Source: DAOUJH01 sp965116555 (GTDB taxonomy: Bacteria > Chloroflexota > Dehalococcoidia > Lucifugimonadales > QGNO01). From it: 64,000 nucleotides of DNA. The translations under genes were made by a program, and so were the position numbers. Location: NCBI GenBank assembly GCA_965116555.1, contig OZ220698.1, positions 1,736,001 through 1,800,000 of the forward strand, given 5' to 3'. Positions 41,232 to 49,222 of this stretch are shown here, piece after piece. Within the stretch, counting starts at the first letter, position 1; each line of letters starts with the position of its first letter. The notes under the pieces were generated by a model. It did no database searches, was not told where the DNA came from, and saw only the letters and a list, made by a program, of their open reading frames with translations.

Positions 41232-41970
41232 AGGTAAGGTAGCCTTTATCAGCGGCGGCGCCAGGGGCATAGGCGGAGCCATTGCCAAACTCTTCGCCAG
41301 CGAAGGCGCAAGCGTCGTCATCGGCGATATCCTGGAGCGCGATGGCATCCGGACGGAGAACCAGATCCAAGAGGCAGGCGGTGACGTGCGCTTCGTCCAT
41401 ATGGACGTGCGCAGCGAGAGCCAGTGGCGGCACGCCATAGGAACGGCGCTCTCCCGCTACGGCAAGCTGGACATCCTGGTCAACAACGCCGGCATCAGCA
41501 GGTCCGGCACCGTTGAGGACATGCCCGTGCAGACCTGGGACGAAATCATGTCCATCAACAACAGGGGCATGTTCTTTGGCGTCAAGACCGCCATCCCCCA
41601 TATGCGAACGGCGGGCGGCGGCTCCATAATCAACGTCTCGTCCCAGTTCGGCGTAGTGGGCACCGACATCGCCGACCCGGCGTACGTTGCCTCCAAGGGA
41701 GCGGTCACCCTTTTCACAAAGGCGCTGGCCGTGCAGTACGCCAAGGAGAATATCCGGGCCAACTCACTGCACCCGGGGCCTATTAAGACGCCGGCCAACG
41801 ACAACCTGTCGGACCCGGAACGCCTTAGCCGGGTGCTGCCATTGGTGCCCATGGGGCGAGTGGGCGAAGCGAAGGAAGTGGCGTATGCCGCCCTCTACCT
41901 GGCCTCAGACGAGTCGTCCTTCGTCACCGGCGCTGAGCTGCTGGTGGACGGCGGATGGACAGCGATATAA
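41221..41970 (+). CDS. Short-chain dehydrogenase/reductase (first of two)
   Basis: 249 residues from ATG 41221, selected for GGAGG nine bases upstream. A classical SDR: cofactor loop SGGARGIGGAIA, NNAG at about 86-89, catalytic Ser in NVSSQFG, and Tyr/Lys in DPAYVASKGAV, with HPGPIKTP after it. Asp in VVIGDILERD after beta-2 favours NAD(H). Substrate unknown. Confidence 0.93.
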   Translation: MRLEGKVAFISGGARGIGGAIAKLFASEGASVVIGDILERDGIRTENQIQEAGGDVRFVHMDVRSESQWRHAIGTALSRYGKLDILVNNAGISRSGTVEDMPVQTWDEIMSINNRGMFFGVKTAIPHMRTAGGGSIINVSSQFGVVGTDIADPAYVASKGAVTLFTKALAVQYAKENIRANSLHPGPIKTPANDNLSDPERLSRVLPLVPMGRVGEAKEVAYAALYLASDESSFVTGAELLVDGGWTAI

Positions 41971-41987
41971 GATTGTCCGCACTAGCA

Positions 41988-42050
41988 GACCTTTACAAAC
42001 CTCTTCCCCCTTGATGGGGGAAGATTGAGATGGGGGTGACCTGCGTGGAA
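41988..42050. repeat. Dispersed intergenic repeat A, copy 2
   Basis: CTCTTCCCCCTTGATGGGGG followed by AAGATTGAGATGGGGGTGAC and CTGCGTGG, preceded by CCTTTACAAAC. It closely matches the inverted copy at 49127-49188 and the copy at 20236. Confidence 0.8.
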
Positions 42051-42093
42051 GGGACTCTAGGTTTCGAAAAGGTCTCCAAAACAGGAGGGAACG

Positions 42094-42846
42094 ATGAGAG
42101 TAGCGGGTAAAGTTGCCCTGGTATCCGGCGGGGCCCGCGGGCTTGGCGAAGCCCAGGCAAAACTGCTGGCCGCGGAAGGCGCCAAGGTCGCCATTGGGGA
42201 CGTGCTGGAGGAAGAGGGCAGGAAGGTAGAAGCTGAAATCAACGAGCTTGGCGGAGAGGCGTTCTTCATGCCGCTGGACGTCACCAAGGCAGATGACTGG
42301 AATGCAATCATAGCCGAGACCGTATCGCGCTTTGGCAAGCTGGACGTCCTGGTCAACAACGCGGGCATCGGAGGGCGCGGCGGACTTGAGGACATGACCG
42401 AGGAGGAATGGGACGAGGTAATGGCGGTGAACGCCAAGGGCGTGTTCCTCGGCACCAAGCTGGCGATGCCGGAGTTGATGAAAACCGGCAACGGCTCCAT
42501 CGTCAACATATCGTCGCAGATGGGCATAGTGGGCAGTGATACCAGCAACCCCGGCTACCAGGCATCCAAGGCGGCGGTGCACGTCTTCACCAAGTCCATA
42601 GCTCTCCGCTACGCCACACAGGGCATCCGCGTCAATTCGGTGCACCCCGGCCCCATCGACACGCCCATGCTCCAGGCCGGCTTCATCGACCCTGAACGCA
42701 TGAAACGGGTGATGAGCAAGGTGCCCATGGGCAGAGTGGGCCAGCCTGAGGAGATAGCCTACGGAGTGCTCTTCCTCTCATCCGACGAGTCGTCTTTCAT
42801 TACGGGCGCAGGCCTTGTCATAGACGGCGGGTACATAGCCCACTGA
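42094..42846 (+). CDS. Short-chain dehydrogenase/reductase (second of two)
   Basis: 250 residues. Closely parallels the preceding SDR: SGGARGLGEAQAKLL, NNAG, NISSQMGIVGSD, PGYQASKAAVHVF, HPGPIDTPM and a shared C-terminal pattern (SSDESSFITGAGLVIDGGY). AGGAGG precedes the ATG. The pair is probably a tandem duplication now separated by repeat A. Substrate unknown; steroid or cyclic-alcohol dehydrogenases have this layout. Confidence 0.93.
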   Translation: MRVAGKVALVSGGARGLGEAQAKLLAAEGAKVAIGDVLEEEGRKVEAEINELGGEAFFMPLDVTKADDWNAIIAETVSRFGKLDVLVNNAGIGGRGGLEDMTEEEWDEVMAVNAKGVFLGTKLAMPELMKTGNGSIVNISSQMGIVGSDTSNPGYQASKAAVHVFTKSIALRYATQGIRVNSVHPGPIDTPMLQAGFIDPERMKRVMSKVPMGRVGQPEEIAYGVLFLSSDESSFITGAGLVIDGGYIAH

Positions 42847-42876
42847 TTCTAGTCGGTATCAAGGAGTTGCTTTAGC

Positions 42877-43119
42877 ATGGCCGAACAAGAAACCGCAACG
42901 CTTCCCATTGTCTTCACGATTCACGGCTGCGACGCCTGTGTAAAGCTGTTGAACAAGTGGAACGCGGAAGGCGTACAGTACGAGGAACGCCGCGCCGACC
43001 TCAGCCAGGAGGTCCTGGACGAAGCGCGGAAGTACGGCGACGTCGTCCCCATAGTGGTCTACCCGGATGGCCGCGTGGAGGAAGGGTTCGAAGGCGGCAT
43101 CGGCTGCCACATAGGCTAG
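42877..43119 (+). CDS. Small glutaredoxin/thioredoxin-fold protein
   Basis: 80 residues. VFTIHGCDACVKLLNKWN has a CxxC redox motif (Cys18, Cys21) after a beta strand, and VVPIVVYPDGRVEEGFEG carries the cis-Pro strand expected of the thioredoxin fold. A further Cys lies near the C-terminus (GIGCHIG). It probably reduces a disulfide; the partner is unknown. It sits 30 bases after the second SDR. Confidence 0.78.
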   Translation: MAEQETATLPIVFTIHGCDACVKLLNKWNAEGVQYEERRADLSQEVLDEARKYGDVVPIVVYPDGRVEEGFEGGIGCHIG

Positions 43120-43129
43120 CGCTACCCCG

Positions 43130-44278
43130 CTACTCTATGACGGTCATCGTCTCCGTGTTGGTGTAGTCGGAGAGCATCTCGTAGCCGTCTTTGGTCACCA
43201 GGATGGTATCCTCTATGTGATACCGCTCGTCGTATGGCTCCTCCGTGCTGCCGTTCTCGATACAGAGCACCATCCCCTCTTCCACCACCCACGGTTCGCC
43301 GGGAGCGGCCACGGGCCTCTCGTGGATGGTGACGCCTATGCTGTGCCCAACCATGGTGCGTGAACCCAGGCCCAGGTCAGTGTGCGCCTGTATGGAAACG
43401 TCGAAAAGCTCTTCACCGGAGATCCCGGGACGCGCCGCCTGGATGCTGCGCTGCTGCACCTCGTAGAACTTGGCGTACGTATCCTTCTGCCGCTGCGACG
43501 GCTTTCCCACTACCGCCATCCTGGCCAGGTCGGTGAAGTAACCGCCGAAGTTGGCCCCGAAGTCGCAGCGCATGATGGTCCCTCTCTCTAGCGGGACGTC
43601 CGCCCCCAGGAAATGCCCGCTGGTGCTGCGAATGCCGGAGGCTATGATGTTGAACGTGACTATGTCCGCTCCGTTCCGCATCACGTTGTGGCTCATGGCG
43701 TCGCCCACCGACTTTTCGGTGTCGGTCGGTCTGGCGCGTGCGTAGGCAAGGAAGATGGCCTTGTCGGTGGCGCGGGCCGCCGCTCTCAGCAGCTCGACCT
43801 CCTTGGGAGTCTTGATGAAGCGGGTGCGCTCCATGACATCGCTGCCGTCCGCCCAGTAGACCTCGGGCAGCTCGTTGTTAATCACATCCCAGTAGTGCGC
43901 GTTGAGGTACCTCTTCTCCAGGCCCACACGCTCTCCGCTCAACCCCTTCTCCTTCAGGATGTCCACCAGCGTCCAGAGCGCCGTGTCCACCTCCGAGTAG
44001 CCGGGGAAGCGACGCACGTCCTTGATGAAAGTACGGAAGGGGTTCCTGCTCTCGTAGACCACGAAGGTAGGTTCGCCTTCTAACGGCCAGATCACGGCGT
44101 GCATTATCTCAGGAAGCAGGTGCATGTCCAGGTTGTAGTAGCCGGACAGGTAGACCACGTTGGCCGGAGAGAAGCCCACCACGGCGGAGAGTCCTTCCTC
44201 CTTCATTAGCTGCTTCAACCTGGCCTCGTTGAACAGGTCCTTGTTCTCTATGGAGATTTCAGACATCACATCGAGCAT
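43130..44278 (-). CDS. M24 family Xaa-Pro peptidase/creatinase-like protein
   Basis: 382 residues. An N-terminal creatinase-like domain (1-155) and a pita-bread metallopeptidase domain. Metal ligands are all present: Asp in MRCDFGANFGGYFTDLAR (two), His in GHSIGVTIHERP, Glu in CIENGST and HIEDTILV. The start ATG 44278 follows GAGGAGGG; ATG 44266 is a second option. Likely a dipeptidase; creatinase-type activity cannot be excluded. Confidence 0.9.
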   Translation of the reverse strand: MLDVMSEISIENKDLFNEARLKQLMKEEGLSAVVGFSPANVVYLSGYYNLDMHLLPEIMHAVIWPLEGEPTFVVYESRNPFRTFIKDVRRFPGYSEVDTALWTLVDILKEKGLSGERVGLEKRYLNAHYWDVINNELPEVYWADGSDVMERTRFIKTPKEVELLRAAARATDKAIFLAYARARPTDTEKSVGDAMSHNVMRNGADIVTFNIIASGIRSTSGHFLGADVPLERGTIMRCDFGANFGGYFTDLARMAVVGKPSQRQKDTYAKFYEVQQRSIQAARPGISGEELFDVSIQAHTDLGLGSRTMVGHSIGVTIHERPVAAPGEPWVVEEGMVLCIENGSTEEPYDERYHIEDTILVTKDGYEMLSDYTNTETMTVIE

Positions 44279-44396
44279 AGCAATCCCTCCTCTACAAGCC
44301 AGCCTAGGTTACCACGACGCTATTCAGCCAACAAGAGCGCGCTTCCTTACCAAGCTATACAGCCGTATCTACCCGTAGACCACGCACACAATGGCG

Positions 44397-44576
44397 CTAC
44401 CAGCTTGGGTGTCTAATGTCCAATTTAGCCGCGATATCCTTTACCTTCGTGAAGTCAGACTCCCTTGTATAGTGCCGCAAGACTTGTTGAAGTTCCTTTC
44501 GCATCTCTGATCGTAGGAGTTGTAGTTCTCTCTGTAGCTCTGCCTTGGTGACGTAACGCTCCTTTTCCGTTGCCAA
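44397..44576 (-). CDS. Small charged helical protein, unrecognised
   Basis: 59 residues with TTG start at 44576 and a strong GGGAGGAGG site 6 bases upstream. The sequence begins MATEKERYVTKAELQREL, is rich in Glu, Lys, Arg and Leu with heptad-like spacing, and ends DIRHPSW. It suggests one coiled-coil helix plus a short second helix. It is upstream of the M24 gene on the same strand, 118 bases away. No family recognised. Confidence 0.55.
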   Translation of the reverse strand: MATEKERYVTKAELQRELQLLRSEMRKELQQVLRHYTRESDFTKVKDIAAKLDIRHPSW

Positions 44577-44630
44577 CGTTGGCCTCCTCCCTGTGTTATA
44601 GACATCCTATCACCCACAAGAGAAGAGCCT

Positions 44631-44687
44631 CCGCTCATGGTGAGCTTAGAGTTATCCTGAGCCTGCCGAAGGGAACCATATGAGCGG
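44631..44687. repeat. Dispersed intergenic repeat B, copy 2
   Basis: CCGCTCATGGTGAGCTTAGA through GGGAACCATATGAGCGG, almost identical to 24222-24279, with the same inverted ends. Confidence 0.8.
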
Positions 44688-44730
44688 GAAGATGGCAGGT
44701 GTAGTTGCCCTAGCCTACCCGCACGTCCGT

Positions 44731-44759
44731 TTGACCCTCTTTCCCCTCTATGCTACGCT
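44731..44759 (+). promoter_or_regulatory. Promoter of the T-box/ileS transcript
   Basis: TTGACC - 17 bases - TACGCT with TGC before the -10 (extended). The predicted start is near 44766. Confidence 0.6.
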
Positions 44760-44765
44760 TTCATG

Positions 44766-45019
44766 CCAAAGGCTATGACGGAGACGAGTACGCGTTGCGC
44801 AGCGGCACAGCGAGTCCGGAACGGTGGAAGCGGACGCCCAGGCACACGCGGAATATCACTCCCGAGCCGCCGGCTGAACAGCACCAAGTAAGCCAGGACG
44901 GCCTTGCCGACCGTTATCGACGGCAGAGGCGTGATTGCGCCTCACAGAGTGTTCCAATACCGGAAAACAAGGGTGGTACCGCGGCAGAAAGTCCCGTCCC
45001 TTAGGGGGACGGGTTTTTT
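44766..45019 (+). promoter_or_regulatory. T-box leader of ileS
   Basis: The T-box signature AAGGGTGGTACCGCGG is at 44969-44984. A terminator follows: CCCGTCCC with GGGACGGG and six T (44993-45019). An ATC at 44855-44857 in GAATATCACT is a fitting isoleucine specifier codon in the Stem I region. Uncharged tRNA-Ile should stabilise the antiterminator and switch on ileS. Confidence 0.93.
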
Positions 45020-45044
45020 GTTAGCCGAAGATAGAGGAGCCGCA

Positions 45045-48000
45045 ATGGCAACAACTGAAGAGAAAGAATCGACCGTGTTCAAGCCGGTCTCGCCCAGGGT
45101 GAGCTTCCCCAGAATGGAGGAAGAGGTCCTTGCCTTCTGGAAAGAGACCGACATCCTCCGGCGAATCGACCGGGCGCGAGAAGGCTCGCCCTTGTTCACC
45201 TTGTACGAGGGGCCTCCCACTGCCAACGGAGCGCCGGGCATTCACCACGTGCTGGCCCGCGTGTTCAAGGACGTGATCCCTCGCTACAAGACCATGCAAG
45301 GCTACCGGCCAATACGGAAGGGAGGATGGGACACTCACGGACTCCCCGTGGAGCTTGAGATAGAGAAGGAGCTGGGCATCTCCACCAAGGGCGAGATCGA
45401 GGAGTACGGCATCGAGAAGTTCAACGCCCTCTGCCGTGACAGCGTGATGCGCTACGTCCAGGAATGGGAATCCCTCACCGACCGCATAGCCTTCCTCGTG
45501 GACATGGACGACCCCTACGTCACCTTCACCAACGACTACATAGAGTCCGGCTGGTGGATTCTCAAGGAGCTCTGGGACGCGGGGCTGCTGTACCAGGACA
45601 TGCGGGGTACGCCCCATTGCCCCCGCTGCGTCACCAGCCTCAGTTCCCACGAGGTTTCCCTGGGCTACCAGGAAGATACGCCCGATCCTTCAGTGTTCGT
45701 GAAATTCCAGCTAACGGGATACGATAATACCCGACGACGCAGAGACGCGTTCCAGGACTCCTACGGCCGACTCACGAAGCACGGCGAACCAGTCTATTTC
45801 CTCGCCTGGACCACCACTCCCTGGACCCTTCCAGGCAACACTGGTCTTGCCGTGGATGCCACCGCCGAATACAGCCTGGTGGAGGTGGACGGAGAAACAG
45901 ATAAAGAACGGTTGGTGCTGGCAACAGCCCTTCTAGGCAGAGTTATCCAGCAGCCATACAAAGTGCTTTCTACGTTTGGTGGCAGGGAGCTGGTCAGACT
46001 TACCTACAAGCCACTGTACAATCCTTCGGAATATGGCGTTGAGATCAGGAAATTCGGCGGGCCTGAACTCGACCGTAAAGACTGGGGAGTATTAGGGCCA
46101 GCAGAATCTCTGAACTTTCTGATAGTCGATGGCCAATTTGTCTCCATGGATGACGGAACCGGCATCGTTCACATCGCTCCGGCATTCGGTGATGAAGACC
46201 TGGGGCTGGGTCGTTACGAGGGCCTAAACTTCGTCCAGCCGGTTGACCTGCAGGGGAACGTGACAGGCACTTATCCCTTCGCCGGAAAGTTCGTCAAGGA
46301 CGCCGATGAGGACATCATGCGTGACCTGGAGCGGCGCGGCCTGCTCTACAAACGTGACATATACAGGCACACCTACCCCTTCTGCTGGCGCTGCGACACT
46401 CCCCTGCTCTACTACGCCAAGTCCTCCTGGTACATTCGCACCACCGCCAAGCAGCAGAAGCTGGTCTCAGGCAACCAGCAAATCAACTGGTACCCGGAGC
46501 ACATCAAGGATGGTCGCTTCGGAGAGTGGCTGCGCAACAACATAGACTGGGCGCTGTCTCGCGAGCGCTACTGGGGCACCCCACTGCCCGTGTGGCACTG
46601 CGACAGCTGCGACGAATACGATTGCTTTGGCAGCGTGGCCGAGCTCAAGGAACGCGCCCTGGGTGAGCACGGAGAGTCGCTGGACATAGAGAATTTCGAC
46701 CTGCACAGGCCATACATCGACGCCGTGCTGGTGTCCTGCCAGAAGTGCGACGGGACCATGAGCAGGGTGCCGCACGTTCTGGACGCCTGGTTCGACTCGG
46801 GAGCGATGCCGTACGCGCAGCATCACGTGACCTCACAGGGCGACCTGCAAGGGTTGCGCGGCGGTCATCTCTTCCCCGCCGACTACATATGCGAGGCCAT
46901 AGACCAAACTCGCGGCTGGTTCTACACCCTGCACGCCCTGGCTACCCTGGTTGCGGATGAGCCGTCTTACCGCAACGTCATCTGCTTGGGACACATCCTG
47001 GACAACAAGGGCGAGAAGATGAGCAAGTCCAAGGGCAACGTGGTGGAACCCTGGGAGGTGATCAACGCCCACGGCGCCGACGCCATACGGTGGTACATGT
47101 ACACCGCCGCTCCTCCGGGCAACTCCCGCCGGTTCTCCGCGGATCTCGTCAGCGAGTCGGTGAGGCGGTTCTTGCTCACTCTGTGGAACGTATACTCGTT
47201 CTTTGTCACCTACGCCAACCTGGACGGCTACGACCCGACGCAAGCCCCCCAAACAAAGCCGTCCTCCGACCTCGACAGGTGGATACGCTCCGAGCTTGAG
47301 CAGCTAACCGCCGAGGTGACGCGGCTCATGGACGAGTACAACGCCACCGACGCCGGACGCCGCATCCAGGAGTTCGTGGAGGTGTTGTCCAACTGGTACG
47401 TACGGCGCAGCAGACGGCGCTTCTGGAAGAGCGAAAGCGATGACGACAAGGCATCGGCCTACGCCACCCTCTACGAGTGCCTATCTCGTTTGTCCAAGCT
47501 TCTTGCTCCCTTCACGCCGTTCGTCGCCGAGGAGATGTACCGCAATCTGGTCGTCTCGTTGGACCAAAGCGCGCCGGATAGCGTGCATCTGGCGGATTTC
47601 CCCGTGGTGGATGAGTCCTTGATAGACAATGAGCTATCGGAAGGAATGCGCCTGGCAATGCGGGTGTCCAGCCTGGGCCGGGCGGCGCGCAGCAAAGCCA
47701 AGATACGGGTGCGGCAGCCCCTGGCCAAGGTGCTGGTGAAGCCGCGCTCCTCAACTGAGTCGGAGGCGCTGAAAAAGCTGGCGTCGCACGTAATCGATGA
47801 ACTGAACATCAAAGAGGTGGTCGCTCTTCAGGATGAAGGCGACGTGGTGGAGTTCACCGTAAAGCCCAACCTGCAACTGCTGGGGCCCAAGCTGGGCCCT
47901 GAACTGCCCAAGCTGCAACAGTTGCTTGGGGAGGCCAGCGCTCCTCAAATAGCAGGTTTGGTGAACAGCAACCGGCAAGTCCAACTAGACGGCTTCTCCT

Positions 48001-48371
48001 TAGAACCCGCAGAACTGCTAATAGAGACCTCCGATAAAGAGGGGTACGCCTCTGCTATGGAAGCCGGCTATCTGGTGGCGATTGACACCAACCTCACGCC
48101 TGAGCTGGCCGACGAGGGCATGACCAGGGAGCTTGTACACCTTGTGCAGAACATGCGCCGCTCGGCGGGCTTCAACATCTCCGACAGGATATTGACCTGG
48201 TATCAGGGCGACGACCGGATTGCGCAGGTGATGGAGAAGCACGGCGGCTACATCAAGGAAGAGACCCTTTCTCTGGACCTGCAATCCGGTGAAGCGGAAG
48301 ACGGCGCTCACGTGGAAGAGCACCGGATTGACGGCGCAGCGGTCAAGCTGGGCGTGAAGCGGGCCTCCTAG
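45045..48371 (+). CDS. ileS: Isoleucyl-tRNA synthetase
   Basis: 1108 residues from ATG 45045 with GAGGAG upstream; the frame is open back to 44904, but that is T-box RNA. The class I HIGH counterpart is GAPGIHHVLARVFKD, followed by GWDTHGLPVELEIE; KMSKS is GEKMSKSKGN; the editing domain contains TTTPWTLPGNTGLAV; and a WCRCDTPLLYYAKSSW-like segment (here FCWRCDTPLLYY) precedes the catalytic return. Length and C-terminal extension fit the longer IleRS type. It charges tRNA-Ile and is controlled by the upstream T-box. Confidence 0.97.
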   Translation: MATTEEKESTVFKPVSPRVSFPRMEEEVLAFWKETDILRRIDRAREGSPLFTLYEGPPTANGAPGIHHVLARVFKDVIPRYKTMQGYRPIRKGGWDTHGLPVELEIEKELGISTKGEIEEYGIEKFNALCRDSVMRYVQEWESLTDRIAFLVDMDDPYVTFTNDYIESGWWILKELWDAGLLYQDMRGTPHCPRCVTSLSSHEVSLGYQEDTPDPSVFVKFQLTGYDNTRRRRDAFQDSYGRLTKHGEPVYFLAWTTTPWTLPGNTGLAVDATAEYSLVEVDGETDKERLVLATALLGRVIQQPYKVLSTFGGRELVRLTYKPLYNPSEYGVEIRKFGGPELDRKDWGVLGPAESLNFLIVDGQFVSMDDGTGIVHIAPAFGDEDLGLGRYEGLNFVQPVDLQGNVTGTYPFAGKFVKDADEDIMRDLERRGLLYKRDIYRHTYPFCWRCDTPLLYYAKSSWYIRTTAKQQKLVSGNQQINWYPEHIKDGRFGEWLRNNIDWALSRERYWGTPLPVWHCDSCDEYDCFGSVAELKERALGEHGESLDIENFDLHRPYIDAVLVSCQKCDGTMSRVPHVLDAWFDSGAMPYAQHHVTSQGDLQGLRGGHLFPADYICEAIDQTRGWFYTLHALATLVADEPSYRNVICLGHILDNKGEKMSKSKGNVVEPWEVINAHGADAIRWYMYTAAPPGNSRRFSADLVSESVRRFLLTLWNVYSFFVTYANLDGYDPTQAPQTKPSSDLDRWIRSELEQLTAEVTRLMDEYNATDAGRRIQEFVEVLSNWYVRRSRRRFWKSESDDDKASAYATLYECLSRLSKLLAPFTPFVAEEMYRNLVVSLDQSAPDSVHLADFPVVDESLIDNELSEGMRLAMRVSSLGRAARSKAKIRVRQPLAKVLVKPRSSTESEALKKLASHVIDELNIKEVVALQDEGDVVEFTVKPNLQLLGPKLGPELPKLQQLLGEASAPQIAGLVNSNRQVQLDGFSLEPAELLIETSDKEGYASAMEAGYLVAIDTNLTPELADEGMTRELVHLVQNMRRSAGFNISDRILTWYQGDDRIAQVMEKHGGYIKEETLSLDLQSGEAEDGAHVEEHRIDGAAVKLGVKRAS

Positions 48372-48383
48372 CCCAACGTCATC

Positions 48384-49100
48384 TCAGCTAAGGCTGCTTA
48401 TCGCTTCTTCCTGTACCCGAAACAGGTAGTCGATGCCTTCCTTGCCCAAGGCCAAGAGGCTGTCCGTGGTCTCGCGGGAGAAGGGCACGCCTTCAGCGGT
48501 GCCCTGAAGCTCCACGTATTCACCTCTATCGGTCATCACCACGTTGAAGTCGACCTCTGCTCGTGCGTCTTCTTCATAGCAAAGGTCAAGGTAGGGGACG
48601 CCTTCCACCACCCCAACGCTGGTGGCGGCCACGGCGGCTTTCAGCGGCACCGACTCCAAAGCGCCCTGTCGCACCAGGTGAAGCAACGCCTGATACAGCG
48701 CCACGTAAGCGCCCGTGATGGAAGCGGTGCGAGTGCCGCCGTCGGCCTGAAGCACGTCGCAGTCGAGCACCACGGTACGCTCTCCAAGCGACCTCATATC
48801 GGTCACTGCGCGCAGGGAACGCCCTATGAGCCGCTGTATCTCCGATTCTCTTCCCCCGGGACGCCCGTTGCCTCTGGGCGTGCGTGACAGGGTGGACCTT
48901 GGCAGCATGGAGTACTCCGCGGTGACCCAGCCCTGTCCGCTTGATCTGAGGAAGTTGGGCACGCGCTCCTCTATGGAAGCGGCGCAGATCACCTTGGTCT
49001 TGCCCACCTGAATCAGGCAGGACCCCTCGGCGAACTCCTGGTATCCCACAGCTATACTCGTATCCCTGGCCTGACTGGGGCTACGTCCGTCTATTCTCAT
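48384..49100 (-). CDS. rph: Ribonuclease PH
   Basis: 238 residues from ATG 49100 (GGAG seven bases upstream); the open frame to 49190 covers repeat A and is discounted. A phosphorolytic 3' exoribonuclease for tRNA trimming. MRIDGRSPSQARD, the GWVTAEYSMLPRST stretch, QRLIGRSLRAVTD and CDVLQADGGTRTASITGAYV are diagnostic. Its stop is 12 bases from that of convergent ileS. Confidence 0.96.
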   Translation of the reverse strand: MRIDGRSPSQARDTSIAVGYQEFAEGSCLIQVGKTKVICAASIEERVPNFLRSSGQGWVTAEYSMLPRSTLSRTPRGNGRPGGRESEIQRLIGRSLRAVTDMRSLGERTVVLDCDVLQADGGTRTASITGAYVALYQALLHLVRQGALESVPLKAAVAATSVGVVEGVPYLDLCYEEDARAEVDFNVVMTDRGEYVELQGTAEGVPFSRETTDSLLALGKEGIDYLFRVQEEAISSLS

Positions 49101-49126
49101 TGACTCTCCATATTGGGTTGGGCGCT

Positions 49127-49188
49127 TGCCACGCCACCCCCATCTCAATCTTCCCCCCATCGAGGGGGGAAGAGGTTTTGCAAAGCTC
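49127..49188. repeat. Dispersed intergenic repeat A, copy 3 (inverted)
   Basis: CACCCCCATCTCAATCTTCC followed by CCCCATCGAGGGGGGAAGAG and GTTTTGCAAAG: the reverse complement of the copy at 41988-42050. It lies just upstream of rph. Confidence 0.8.
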
Positions 49189-49222
49189 ACTGCAGCAGCG
49201 GATAGTGCATCCGCAAGAAACC

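Noticed and set aside
44904..45044. Longer N-terminus for IleRS
   Set aside because: This stretch is the T-box and its terminator; the ATG at 45045 has its own ribosome site and family-like start.
49101..49190. Longer N-terminus for RNase PH
   Set aside because: The extension is repeat A read through; MRIDGRSPSQARD is the normal start.
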